Origin: Gordionus sp. m RMFG-2023
Taxonomy: Eukaryota; Nematomorpha; Gordioida; Chordodea; Parachordodidae
DNA: 64,000 bases
Assembly (NCBI RefSeq): GCF_954871325.1
Contig: NC_088777.1
Span: 25,769,366-25,833,365, forward strand
Direction of reading: 5' to 3'
Shown piece by piece: positions 35,588 through 46,958 of the stretch. A program made the translations under genes and the position numbers. The first letter of the stretch is position 1; every line of letters starts with the position of its first letter. A model generated the notes under the pieces. The model did no database searches and was not told where the DNA came from. It saw only the letters and a list, made by a program, of their open reading frames with translations.

Positions 35588-37224
35588 ATGCGGCTCATTT
35601 AGTCGACTCTAGTCTGAGCCGTTTTATCGACTAGAAACTAGGCTCAAGTCGTAGCTAAGTCGACTCGGCTTAGCCGTTTAACAACACTAATTTGGATAGC
35701 GGTGGCGTATTACAACAACAGGGAACAATCTCTATTGGAGAAATTTTTAGGGAGGAGAACCAGAATTCTATTGGACCTTTTAAAGCGGAAACCCGCTGTC
35801 GAGGTAGTAAATAAGGTAAATGAGTTACCTGAATTTATGGTGGAACAGATAGTATGGGCCAGGATTTTTGGAAATAACAGAAAATGGGAATCTGGGGTGT
35901 TAGTTTAAAATATTGGACGAAAAATGAATATTCGGTTCAGAGATGGAAGAGTCAAATACGAAAGGGGGTGGAGCCCGGAAGGCTTAGATAGAGTCCGTAG
36001 ATGATGAGCATTGGCAAAAAACTTTATATATTATTCAAAAAATAAACAGGAATGCCATTCAAATGATGGAAGGATATTTGACGGTAATGATGGAAAAATC
36101 TAACAAAATAAAATATATATATACATATAAAAAAATCTCCGAGATCAATCTTATGGGTAGAAGTAAACTAAATTAAGGCGCAATCTATGGTAGAGTCGGG
36201 ATCATATCAGAAAGAAGAAAATAGATAAGAGAAAAGTCTTTGGGCATAAAAATGCTAATCAAGGGGTGTCGGAAAATCAAATTTATTTCAAGTATCTTTT
36301 GTTTTATTATTTCAAACCCATGAAGATTAGGAGTAATGTAACCAGGGGAGGGACAGATTTTATGTTGAATTATTTCTTCAGAAATAATTTATACACATAT
36401 AGATCCACAATTTGGAGGTCAAGAAGTAAAAAGAAAATGGGAAAAGTTAGAGTTAACAAGAGTTGGAGAATAAAGATAATACCTAAAATTTGGTTGTTGG
36501 AGAAAAAGGAAATAAAGTAATTTGATGGAAAGGAACAAATGTCTTAAAAATTGGGTGTCAAACGTATATTTAAAGAAAGTTGAGGCTATATATTTTATGG
36601 TGACAATCGTTGGCAAGTAGAAAGTCATGTTGGGAAAAGAAAAAATGGATTGTACACGAATATTTGATTGGGAGATAATTAATCACCCCAAATGTGTAAC
36701 CGCATAAATATTATAGGGTTGTGGAAGGGAGATGGAAGCTAAGAAAAGGAAAGGAGAATTGCAAAAAAATAAATTGGTAACACTGTCGCCGGTGCTTTAG
36801 ATATCAGGAAAGGGGGCATTAGGTGTCCATGGAATCAAGAGAGAAGAGAAAATCCAAGACGGATGGAGCAGATATTAGGAGAATGGCAGAACCTCAGTCC
36901 CGGCCTGTGGCGGAGGTCCAAGGAATAAGGATAGGTCCGGAGGAGGCAGGACAGGAAGAGGGGTAGGAGTCAAATTGGAGGATGGACAATGAACGGCGGG
37001 CATGGCCCTTAGTGGATTTAACAGGTGAAGAGGAGGTTCAGGGTGTAAGCACGACCTTATATAGTCCGACGCCTATTGGATGGGAGATAGCCCGGGAGGG
37101 GAGTGTTGGAGAAAAGTGGAAGAACAGAGATCGAGAGATGTAGATGATATGAGGGAGCCGGAGACTGCACTCGGTGATATGGGAAACCTAGAAAGGGAGC
37201 TGGGAAGTTTGGGACGATCGTAAA

Positions 37225-38186
37225 TAGTGATGTTAAGGTAACTAGCTAGTTACATTTTGGCTAAAAAATAACTGTAACTAGTTATATTTTTAAAATTGTA
37301 ACTAGTAACTGTAACTAGTTATAATTTTTGAAATGTAACTGCCAAAAGTAAGTAGTTACTTTTAAAGATATATTCAAATAATTAATTTTATTTTTAATAT
37401 GTTGTGATAAATTAATTTTAAATTAAATTTATTTTTTAAATTAAATTTATTAATTTAAAATTTTGTGAAAATGTCTGATTGTTATAATTTCTCGTTTAAA
37501 TTTACCTTAATACCTCAAAGTGAATCCCAGACGAATGAATCATGCTCAAAACCAACATCACTTGATGTAGTTGGATTTTTTGACCTAAAGCACCAAAATA
37601 TTCTGGATAATGAACTTATAGAAAACTTTATCAAATCTAATAACAACACTTTTTCTTTATATAACGATTTTCTAAAGTTAAAATTACTCTTTATTAAATA
37701 TAATGTTGTTCTAACATCAAGTGCTCCCGTAGAGCGCTTGTTCAGTCTAGGTAAGCTCATTTTTGGAGATAAACGAGCACGTCTCCTAGATAATAACTTT
37801 GAAATTAATTTGTTGTTAAAAGCAAATAAACATTTATTAGATTCTAATTTTTATGAAAAATAAATGTTTTTTTTCAATGCAAATATATATTTTTATATTC
37901 GATGTAAATATTCAATTTTGCGATATTTTTTTATATAAATAAATTGTATATTATTTTAAATAACTGATTATACTTTGTTTATCCTAATTTTTTTTATATA
38001 AATTCAATAAATAAATAATGCGCATATGAATGATGTATAAAGTAAGTTACTAATTACTTTTGAAAATAACTGTAACTAATAACTAGTTACTTTTGTAAAA
38101 ATGTAACTAGTAACTGGTTATGTTTTTGCCAATGTAACTAGTAACTGTAACTAGTTATGTTTCAAAAGTAACTTTTAACATCACTA
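37225..38186 (+). mobile_element. hAT transposon, internally deleted (family TAGTGATGTTAA)
   Basis: Termini TAGTGATGTTAAGGTAACTA and TTTTAACATCACTA; exact 8-bp duplications ATCGTAAA at 37217-37224 and 38187-38194. Both subterminal regions are dense in GTAACTAGTTA motifs. Only the C-terminal end of a transposase remains. Inserted in the downstream frame of Gypsy copy 4. Confidence 0.95.
37465..37863 (+). CDS. hAT transposase C-terminal remnant, open
   Basis: A continuous 132-codon frame. Near residues 85-110 it has the dimerisation signature: TSSAPVERLFSLGKLIF, then RARLLDNNFEINLLL. It starts far downstream of where hAT catalytic residues would lie, so it cannot transpose, but the dimerisation domain is intact and could in principle bind partner transposases. 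Whether it is expressed is unknown; the element has lost its 5' coding region and most likely its promoter. Confidence 0.8.
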   Translation: MKMSDCYNFSFKFTLIPQSESQTNESCSKPTSLDVVGFFDLKHQNILDNELIENFIKSNNNTFSLYNDFLKLKLLFIKYNVVLTSSAPVERLFSLGKLIFGDKRARLLDNNFEINLLLKANKHLLDSNFYEK

Positions 38187-38194
38187 ATCGTAAA

Positions 38195-38560
38195 TGATTC
38201 AGAGATGGAAAGCCACTGGGAGGAAAAAGTGGCAGCAAGCCGATTCGGGGACTGAGGAGGTCATCGGAAACGCGCGTCGAGTTGTAATGGGAGTGTATTG
38301 AGGAAATATACAATTTACATACGGATTTAATTTATTATTAATTGTATATATGTCGTAATTTTTAAAGGGATCAGAACTATCCGGGATCATCACGGGTTTT
38401 AAAGGGATCCATTTAAGAATTTAATTTTTTAAAAGATAAAGAACTATAAGGTATTATCACGTTTGAACCATGATATAGAAGAATCTTAATTTAAAAAGCA
38501 TTTTACGCGCGTTTTTCTTTATTTTTTTAAAAATAAATTGTTATTTATTTATTTTCAGTG
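38195..38560. other. Interval after hAT: possible Gypsy 3' remnant
   Basis: The first 90 bases continue the purine-rich Gypsy copy 4. The following AT-rich part might hold an eroded LTR but no second copy exists in the window to prove it. Confidence 0.35.
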
Positions 38561-39850
38561 TTGTTTTTTTTAGCCTTATGAAATAAGATATGTCTAATAT
38601 AGGAATATCAATCGATAGCTAATCAAAAGATCTATTCAACTGGAAGTCAATCTCTTCCACATAATGGGCGGGTCTAGGTCTTGGGGGGGGGGGGGGGTCA
38701 GAAATATTTTTATCAACATAAAATATCGACATAATGGGTATCAAATAAAAGCTAAATTTAATATCTTTTGACTGAAAGTCTTCATTCTTGGTCTTGATGG
38801 GTATGATTTGGTCTGGGGGGTGGATGGAGGGAGGGGGGCAAAAAAATAATCTTTATAATATGGGTATCTAAAAAGTAATTAAAATAATTTTGTAATTATT
38901 AATCATTTATAGAGGACGGGTCTAGGTCATGGGGGGTCAGGACACAACATATCGATATGGGTAAAGCTAATTTAAATATCTTTAGATTGAAAGTATTCAT
39001 TTTTTTTGTCTTGATGGGTATGACTTGGTCTGGGGAGGAAGGGGGGGGGGGTGGAGAATGGAGGTGGGGTGTAAAAAATAATTGTTTTGATATGGGTATA
39101 AAATAAAAGGTAATTAAAATATTTTTTTATTGTAATAATAATAATTACTCATAGAGGGTGGGTCTAGGTCTTGCGGGGTCAGGAATATTTTTATCAACAC
39201 AAAATATCGATATGGGTATCAAATTAAATATCTTTAGATTGAAAGTATTCATTTTTTGTCTTGATGGGTATGACTTGGTCTGGAGGTACATGGTGGGGGG
39301 GGGGATTTAAAAAATAATTTTCTTTATGGGTATCAAATAAAAGGTAATTAAAATATTTTTTTATTGTAATAATAATAATTACTCATAGAGGGCGGATCTA
39401 GGTCTTGCGGGGTCAAAAATATTTTTATCAACACAAAATATCGATAAGGGTATCAAATAAAAGCTAGTTTAAATATCTCATGATTGTGATAATAATTATA
39501 TTCTAAGTAGGCGTGAGATCTTAGGTGGTCAGGAATATTTATATAAACACAAAATATTGATATAGTAATCAAATAAAAGGTATTTTAAATATCTTTTAAC
39601 TTAAACTATTTATTATCCTAAAGGGTTGGACTTGATCTGGGAATGGGGAGGGGGGGGGGAAGATGATAAAAATTTATATGGGTATCAAATAACTAGTAAT
39701 TAAAAAATCTTTTGATTATATTATATCAGGCTAAGCGAGCATCTTAAGATGTAATGAATATTTTTAACACAAAACATAAACATGGGTATTAAATAAAAGT
39801 TAAATAAAAAATATTTAGACTTCAATATTAAATATCATTATAAGCAGGGG
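38560..39850. repeat. Tandem repeat of about 235-245 bp with long G tracts
   Basis: Anchor ggtctagg (or ggatctagg) occurs at 38671, 38919, 39161 and 39394, with decayed relatives near 39508 and 39730. Each better-preserved unit contains two G-rich parts (one run is 15 G at 38683-38697) plus gggtatcaaataaaag and cttgatgggtatgacttgg. At least four clear units. No open frame spans a unit. Confidence 0.9.
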
Positions 39851-40398
39851 TAAATATAGTCATTGCTATTTAAAAACTCATTGTAACCTTATGATAAAAT
39901 TATTTGCTAGCAACTTAATCTAATTTGTAATATTTTTAAATCTCAAAATTTCGGCTATATTTGAAACCATAGATTCAAAAATTTTAAAATGACATTATAA
40001 ATTTTTCTTATTGCAGCTATAAATTATTACACTTCTTTATAAGCAAATCATCTCTATTATTATATTTTTTTTCAAGCCATATAATCAACACTTTTATTGA
40101 TTTTGATAATTGAAATTTAAAATATAATTTTTAACAATTATTTATTATATACACAAATAATATTTAAATGACATTTTATGGAACAATTAATGCCATTTTT
40201 AAAACATTAGCATCTCTGATTGTTGCAACTTTTTTGGCAATTGCAAATTGATTTACAATTACCATAAGAAGATGCACTTCTTGATGCTGTTATTATGCAG
40301 ATGGTCTTATTAGGAATGGTCAAATTGGTAAATTTTATTGATTTATGAACGTTCGTTTTAAAAAATGGGGAATCAATTTTTCCTAAATTAGTCCCAAC
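39851..40398. other. Interval without recognised gene
   Basis: AT-rich, no motif or terminal repeat seen. Confidence 0.5.
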
Positions 40399-40998
40399 TA
40401 GTGCTGTGAAGTAACGTCATTTGTTACCTTCGTCTATAAGTATAACGGTAACACGTTTCTTTTTTTTGAGTAAAAGTAACGCAAAACGTTATTTATATTT
40501 TTTCTTAAAAAATATCAACAAAAAGAAAAACATATTTTATTGTATTATAAAATTACTTTTATTTATTTTTTAATTCTTAATACAAATAATTTAAGCCGAG
40601 TTTTAATTCATATCAACCACTTCCTTCATTTTTATTTTAAATTCTTGTTAAATTTTCTGTCAAAATTAATGTTCAATCAAAATTTAAAGTAAATGTTAAT
40701 AATAAAATTATTATTCTTATAATTTATTTTAAGAATATTATGTCCATAGTACTTACTTCTTCAGATGAATTAGCCCTTCTCTGGCCCGAATTTGAAATAT
40801 ATTTTAAACCAATAAAGAAAATTAATGGTACCAAGTCTACACTATGTAAATTATATCCCAACACAAATATTTCAACCTCAATGTCCAGCAGTTCAAACTT
40901 AAAAAAGCATTTGAAGGTTAAAAGATGAATTTTTCTTTAATAGAATAATATTCTTTCATAATATTTTGAAAATCTTAATCATGGAATTAAAATATAAG
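40399..40998 (+). mobile_element. hAT left part (family TAGTGCTGTGAAGTAACG), truncated by a nested hAT
   Basis: Begins TAGTGCTGTGAAGTAACG with subterminal GTAACG/CGTTA motifs to about 40495. It contains the first exon of a transposase at 40740-40928 with a BED-finger pattern: a cysteine, then SMSSSSNLKKHLK, followed by a splice-donor-like GTTAAA. The element is cut at 40998 by another hAT. No right end was found after 43391. Confidence 0.7.
40740..40928 (+). pseudogene. hAT transposase N-terminal BED-finger exon
   Basis: 62 codons. The spacing CxLY...SSSNLKKHL matches the BED zinc finger of hAT transposases, with the second cysteine of the first pair replaced. BED fingers bind the element ends. 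The rest of the gene is missing. Confidence 0.65.
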
Positions 40999-41011
40999 TA
41001 GGGCTGTGCCG

Positions 41012-42569
41012 TAGAGTTGTTAAACGCTATTTTTAAAAGTAGAGCGCTCCCGCTATAGCTATTTGTCAAAAAAAGTAGCTCGCTATTAGCTACTATTTTT
41101 TAAAAGTAGCTCGCTATTAGCTACTATTTTTTTAAAGTAGCTTTAGCTACTTTTTATAAAAAAAATTTACAAATAAATTTTTTATTTTTTGCTTATAATG
41201 TTTTTGTATAGTAGATATATAAAAATCAACATTTATAAATATTAAAATATAGTTAGTTTTGATTATAAAAAAATCATGTAATAAAAATAAATATTTATGG
41301 TAATTTGTTGCATTTTAATAATAAAATCATTTCAATTTTATCATACCCAAGTCTAGAGTGACGATCAGAAAGTATAAGTTTTGCCTTACTAAATAATCTA
41401 TCGACACTAGCACTTGAGGGTAAGAGCGTATTTAATCTTATATACATATTTTTAATATAAGACAGATTATCAATAATTTTATTTGCAAGTACATCTTAAG
41501 TCTGGCATCCTATTATCATTTTGAGGGCTAATGCCACAGATCTTCTTTTTAAAGTCCTGGGGTCGCCAATGGCCTGTGATTCCCAAATAAGCTCAAAAAT
41601 ATTTAATCAGATCAATTTATAAATATAAATAAGTTTTTACCTTCTGATATGTGTCCAACTATCTGCCGTGGTACATATATAAGATATTTCTGATAACTCT
41701 ACTATTAGAGCATCTTTCATCATTTTAAAGTTATCTGCTATTTTATTCATTAGTGTATGGCAGCATAAAATTGTTGTACCAGGGTATAGAGTTTAAATCA
41801 TCATGGTAAATAATGGATTAAATTATAAAATCAACAATAACTTTATCAGCCAATTTCTGAGAAATATTGTCATTTGCATTAGTAATTAATTTGGTTTGAA
41901 TTGAATTGTTCTTTTTGGATGTAGAGTCGCCTTTACCAAAATTATTTAGATGTTTCTCCATTTCCTTAAAACTCATGAACAGTCTTATAAAATAAATATT
42001 ATTAGAATGTAAAAATGGCAATTTACCTTTAGGTGTTTCTTGAGGTTGTAGCTACTGGATTGATTTGAGTAAATATTTTTTTTTACATTCAAATAAATTT
42101 GAAGCCAGTTTTGGATTATATATTTATTTTAAAAAAATTTCAAAGGGAATGGGAAATTTGTATTACAGTTATTAAGATCATTTTCTTCCCTGGTATCTTC
42201 GTTCTATTTCATTAATATCATTGTTTGAATCACTTTCAACAATTTGGATATCCATATGCGATGACATTTTAAATTATTAACACGTGATTTAGGTTTATAG
42301 TACAAATGAAAATATATATTACAAATTGATTTCAATTTCAAAATTAAATAATAAATCATAAAAGTTATAATTAATTATGATATTATATTTAAATTTTCAT
42401 GTTTATACTTATCTTCATTATATTTTTTAAAAGTAGCTAAGTAACGGCTACTTAACTACTTTCAAAAAAAGTAGCGCGTTAAAAAATTAAATAATTACAA
42501 AAAAAGTAGCCGCTATTAACTATAGCTACCAAAAAAGTTAGCTTGTAGCGCGCTACTTTAACAACTCTG
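41012..42569 (-). mobile_element. hAT transposon B (family TAGAGTTGTTAAA), nested in hAT A
   Basis: Termini TAGAGTTGTTAAA and TTTAACAACTCTG; exact 8-bp duplications CTGTGCCG at 41004-41011 and 42570-42577, the target being the terminal repeat of hAT A. Subterminal regions are packed with AGTAGC/GCTACT motifs. Minus-strand transposase pieces are present. Confidence 0.93.
41340..42275 (-). pseudogene. Transposase of hAT B, decayed
   Basis: Minus-strand pieces: a likely start near 42270 (MSSHMDIQIVESDSNNDINE), a BED-finger end near 42030-42110 (SSYNLKKHLK before a donor-like GTAA), an open piece at 41818-42021, and the dimerisation block near 41345-41460 (LPSSASVDRLFSKAKLIL). The middle of the gene, where the catalytic residues should be, is largely missing. 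Confidence 0.75.
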
Positions 42570-43754
42570 CTGTGCCGATTTTAAATATCGGATCAGATCG
42601 GCACCGATATTTAGCGTTTTCCAAAAATATCGGATCGAGCTGATACCTATAAAAATCCGATCTGATCCGATCTTTTTACTTTACTTTTTTTTATATTCTA
42701 TGTTATGTATATTAATTTTACATTATTATATTTTCTAAATAATTTTTTTTAAATAATGCAAATGCACAACACCCACTATAACTTTTATTCTTTTTAAAAA
42801 TAGATTAAAGTATTTTAAGAGTTTTTTTATAAAAATAGAAAGGAACACCCAAAATTTTAATTATTTTCAATCTTGTTAAATAATAACGCAAATTTTATTA
42901 TTTTTCCTTTAAATAAAAGAATTTTTTTAAATATGTTATCTGAATTATGGAAATACTTTACAGACAAAGATAATTTTGCAAAATGCGTTATCTGCGGAAT
43001 CATCTGAGTTTAAGTGTAGTACGGCAGGGGATAGTGATAATCCATATCGTAGAAGTTGCCAGAAAATCTAGAGGCTCTTGCATTTATTTTAAAAAATCTA
43101 ATATATTATAATTTTATATATTAAATACAATTTTATAATTCATATCAACATAAAATGGATATATTATCAAATATATGTTTTAATTGTAGTCTTAATTGTA
43201 GAAATAAAAAAAATTAAATGCATAATTTGATTATTTGCATAAAAAATATTGATTTCTTAATTACATTTGGTTCAAAGGGGGATGGTGAAAAATCAATATA
43301 AATATAGAATCGGTATTATCAGTATCGGATCGGTTTTGTAGCAATATCGAATAGGTAAAAATATATGGATCAGGACAGCCATAAATATAAGCAATTAAAT
43401 TATAGGGGAGACCGGGGTTATATTGTCCATAAAAAATTGAGAGGCTGTGAAAAGGAGGAGAAATAATTTATCAAAATAATTTTGATGTTATTTTATTCTT
43501 TATATAATTATCTACGGTAGAAATTAATATCTAATAAAAAAATATAATATATTTTTTTAAATTTAAATTTAAAAAAATGAAAATTTTTGAGTCATGAAAA
43601 AGAGACGGGGGATGTATTATCCTTTTGTGGGGCATGTTTTAGACTATCATTTTCTAAGCATTTTATTCATTTTTTTTCATATAAAAATCATAACAAACAT
43701 GTAATATTAACATACAACACATTTATTACATATAAAAAATGGATTAAAATCACA

Positions 43755-45638
43755 ACATGATCCATGTGCCCATAAATGACAATCCAATCTTCATTATGGT
43801 GGTGAGTTTGATAGTTTTTGTGGCACACTAAACAAAATTCTTTTTTGCCAGCATTCATATTTAAACTTTTTTTATTATTGGTTTGATTTTTTTTTCAAAT
43901 TATTAGCCCTAGATCTGGCTATTTTTTTGTAAGGTGAAGAGGGGAGGGAGAGTCAATAGAACTATACCACTGTCAGAGCACAGCTCAATGACTTCAATAG
44001 ATTGGTGAGATTTATGATTATCTAATATAAGCAAAACTTTTTTATCTTGACTGGGCTTAGTGTATTTTATAAAATGATTTTAAAAATATATAAAATCTTC
44101 AGCCAGCATCCACCCAGAACCATTAGACACGCCAATGCATCCTACAGGGCCATCTCTTAAATAATGATCATAAAATTTTTCCTGGGATATATAATAGGTG
44201 GAATAGAATTTCCTAGAGCATTGACAGAAATTGCCAAGGTCATAAGTGTACCACATTCTGATGTAGTAATTGCCACTGTTTTTCGCCTTTCCTTGCAATA
44301 ACTTTATTAGGCCGTTGAACTGTTGTTAATCCTATGAAAATATTAAAGATTTGCTATCATATATATTTTAATTAACCAGTTTCATCCATATTATATATAT
44401 CACATGGTAGAAAGTTATTTTCCCTTGTGACAGTCAAATAATTATTAAAAAATAAATCAACCATTTTCATATTAAAATTGGTAGCCCTGGCTATACTTGT
44501 AGTCTCTGGTGTTCTCAAAGAAATAGTTGGATTTCTTTTAATAAATGCTCCAACCCAGTCTTCACCAGCTGATTGAGTTATTTCACAAGATTTTGGTACT
44601 TGTAAACTATACCTCTTGGCCATTTGATAAGCTAAAACTCTAACCTAAATTTAAACATAAGACATTAAATTATTTATATATTAAGGCAATCTAATTAAAA
44701 TCCTAATTCTTAAATTTTATTCTGAATTTATTTAATAATTAATATAATAAAATATATCATACATAATTAAACCTCTAATGTATAGGTAAGAACCAAAATA
44801 TGTTTTAATGCATGATATAATTTAATGCTAAATCAATGAATAAATCATTTTAAAATTAATATACATGGCAGCATCATTTTATTTTAAATATATATCATAC
44901 ACACATAATTAAATCTTTAATATATAGGTAAGATATGATTTAATGCATGATATAATATATATAATGCTACATTGAATAAATCATTTTAAAATTAATATTA
45001 ATACATGGCAGCATCATTTTAAAATTAATATATATACATGGCAGCATCATTTTATACATAAATGGCAACATCATTTTATTTACATATATATCATACACAC
45101 TTAAATAAATATCATTCTAATGTATAAGTTAAATTCTTACTTTAAAGTATTTTAAAATTAATAAAGATGTTTCATTAACATATAATGTAAATAATTTTAA
45201 AAAATTTCTCAAGTTTATTATTATTTAACTAAAGAAATACCATGGCATAAATTTAAAGATTATAAAAAAAATCATTTTACAGAGATATATGATATAACAA
45301 AGGATTAAAATACTTGATTAGGGCATAATCCTGAAAATAATCTTGATCCTTTAATTAAATAATCTGTTAATTTAGCTTCTTGAATAGGAGAAAATACTGA
45401 TCTGTAAAGATATCGCTCTTGAAAATCTTCATTTCTTTTGAACAATTTATTATACCTCTTAATGCTTAGTTTCTTAAATATATACTAATTTAAATATATA
45501 AATATACCTCACATAACTTAAATTCGTATTCATGGTTATAACTGTCAAAGGTATCTTATATTTCAGCATTTGAAGAATACTTGTCTTTTGATTATCATTA
45601 TTTTCTTTGTTAGTTTTTCTAATATATGTTCGAACCAT
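43755..45638 (-). pseudogene. pogo-like transposase (HTH, CENP-B-type HTH, DDE), spliced and broken
   Basis: Exon 1 at about 45512-45638 begins MVRTYIRKTNK, the usual start of this family. Exon 2 at about 45318-45455 has RYNKLFKRNEDFQERYLYRS, and exon 3 (44372-44640) has VRVLAYQMAKRYSLQVPKSC, AGEDWVGAFIKRNPTISLR and the first catalytic Asp in YNMDETG. After a short intron, 44080-44327 carries the DDE core in shifted frames (VIARKGEKQW, GPVGCIGVSNGSGWM), then LLILDNHKSHQSIEV with the second Asp near 44000. The third Asp region is deleted; the C-terminal zinc-binding tail (CLVCHKNYQ near 43820) remains. At least two frameshifts. Confidence 0.9.
44641..45315. repeat. Intron of the pogo-like transposase, internally repeated
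   Basis: Contains repeated acatggcagcatcatttta and aatgcatgatataat segments (44800-45080) in an AT-rich background. It lies between a donor-like GTATTT and an acceptor TTTAG, both on the minus strand. Confidence 0.7.
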
Positions 45639-46079
45639 TTTACAAAATCAGAACCAATATTTTAATGAATGTATGTAAAAGGAAAAGACGCACCCCGCTA
45701 ATACCTTCCCCAGGTCCACAGGATCATTTAAAAATTAAATTTAGAATATTAAAATAACATAATGATTGTCAATATTTTTATATATGATAAAATGGAGATT
45801 TTTTTATCATTTAGAATTTATATTAAGTCTGAACAACTTTTATAAAAAAAGTAATTCGTGAAAATGTAAAATTTAAAAAAGTTACTTTGGGTATGTTGAA
45901 ACTTAAATTTGCATTTAAAATTTTTCATGAGCAATTTTGTCTGAAACAATTTTGGACCTACTTAAGCACCTTATTATAATACATATTTGGCTTAAATTAC
46001 AAATCTTAAACTTTATTAATTTTTATATTTGAGAAGGAAATACCTACCCCGGGAACACACTATCCCCGGTCTCCCCTAC

Positions 46080-46958
46080 TAAAGTATTGGGCTTGGAACC
46101 AACATTAAAAACCCAAGATTAACAAAATATTGGTATTGGTTCAAAGTATTATATTGAGTTTTTTATATCTTCTATTTCTTGTTTTAGTATTGCTATTGGT
46201 TTGACTATAATTGTTAATAAATTTAAAGAATAAAAAATAGTAATTTTAAAAAACTTTGTTTAAATAATATATTATTGAAGTATAATAATAAATGAATATA
46301 AAAAAAAATCTTATTTTGAATCATTATTTTTATGTTCCCTGAACCCAGACCCAAATCCTAGACACGGGTCCTTTCGAATTTTATTCATGTACCTGAATCC
46401 TTTTTTTTTGTTGAAGGGTTCACATCCCTGGTTAGGAGGCTGAAATTTTGACTATTTCTTAGTTACATTGATCTTTTTTTGCTTCTAACTTGTCTTAGCT
46501 TAAATAAATTAGTTACAAATTTTATGTTCATTTGTCCAAGCAAACTAATTTGGAATTTTTATGTTTGAAAAATAGTTTTTTTTTAAATTCAACGGTAAAA
46601 TTATCAAGTAGAAGAAATTTATAAAAAATCTCAAACCTTATTTTTATATATATTTTTAAAAGTATTTTAATGACATGATTCCAAAATTTCGTTGGTTATT
46701 AAGAATGATTCTGTTCTTTTTTTAGAAGGTAACAAGAAATGTCAAATTTAGTAACATTTATCATAATGAAAAAAATTGTGCATAAATAAAATTTTAAAAG
46801 AAGTATATTTTGAAAAATAAGAATGAAATAAGATGTATATATGGTTTATTTATTTATATATTATTATTTTCAAGACAAATTGTGTTATACATTTCTATGT
46901 TATAATAAAATTGACAAGTAATATATTTCTTTATACAATTTATAATAATGTCTTGGAA
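46080..46958. other. Interval with a possible hAT right end
   Basis: Near 46400-46430 the sequence ttgaagggttcacatccctg has the shape of a hAT right terminus (inverse CAGGGATGTGAACCC), with GGGTC/GACCC motifs just inside. No left end or target duplication was found. The rest is AT-rich and unrecognised. Confidence 0.35.

Larger units (their letters stand above)
32059..35689. mobile_element. Non-autonomous fold-back hAT filled with satellite DNA
   Basis: Exact 8-bp duplications ATTTGGAT (32051-32058, 35690-35697) bound a 3631-bp element whose ends are TAGTGTTGTTAAA and its inverse TTTAACAACACTA. Inside each end is a 13-bp minisatellite in opposite orientation (32152-32268, 35432-35587), followed by AT-rich arms that are also inverted copies of each other, so the outer roughly 450-550 bp can fold back. 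The centre is a 119-bp tandem satellite. No transposase or other gene is present; it must have moved with help from an autonomous hAT. A related element starts at 59247. Confidence 0.92.
31845..38290 (+). mobile_element. Ty3/Gypsy fossil (copy 4): integrase and downstream frame, split by two hATs
   Basis: Integrase core remnant at 31850-32058 (LRTIVSDGGSA, then PPYHPS), continuing after the satellite-bearing hAT at 35698-35910, with an RFRDGRVKYERGWSPE stretch near 35925-35985 that corresponds to the C-terminal part of the other Gypsy integrases here. At about 36780-37080 lies a zinc-knuckle remnant similar in order to the third frame of the 7.2-kb element. A second hAT (37225-38186) interrupts the end. 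No LTR identified. Old, many breaks. Confidence 0.75.
40999..43383 (+). mobile_element. hAT transposon A (family TAGGGCTGTGCCGAT), carrying hAT B
   Basis: Termini TAGGGCTGTGCCGAT (the hAT B insertion follows its 13th base) and ATCAGGACAGCCATA; exact 8-bp duplications AATATAAG at 40991-40998 and 43384-43391. Subterminal CCGATAT/ATCGG palindromes at 42575-42680 and 43310-43365. A BED-finger start lies at about 42934-43010 (MLSELWKYFTDKDNFAKCVICG without its later half). Non-autonomous and old. Confidence 0.9.
43405..46076 (-). mobile_element. pogo/Tigger-like DNA transposon
   Basis: Perfect 13-bp terminal inverted repeats, GGGGAGACCGGGG and CCCCGGTCTCCCC, with TA on both sides (43403-43404, 46077-46078). 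It holds a spliced minus-strand transposase of the pogo/CENP-B class. It begins 12 bp after the target duplication of hAT A. The perfect ends suggest it is not very old, although the transposase is broken. Confidence 0.95.

Noticed and set aside
38280-38560. 3' LTR of Gypsy copy 4
   Set aside because: A purine tract and a TGTATT start are suggestive, but no second LTR copy exists in the window to confirm it.
46080-46431. Complete hAT element ending at the ttcacatccctg terminus
   Set aside because: No inverted left end or 8-bp duplication could be paired with it.
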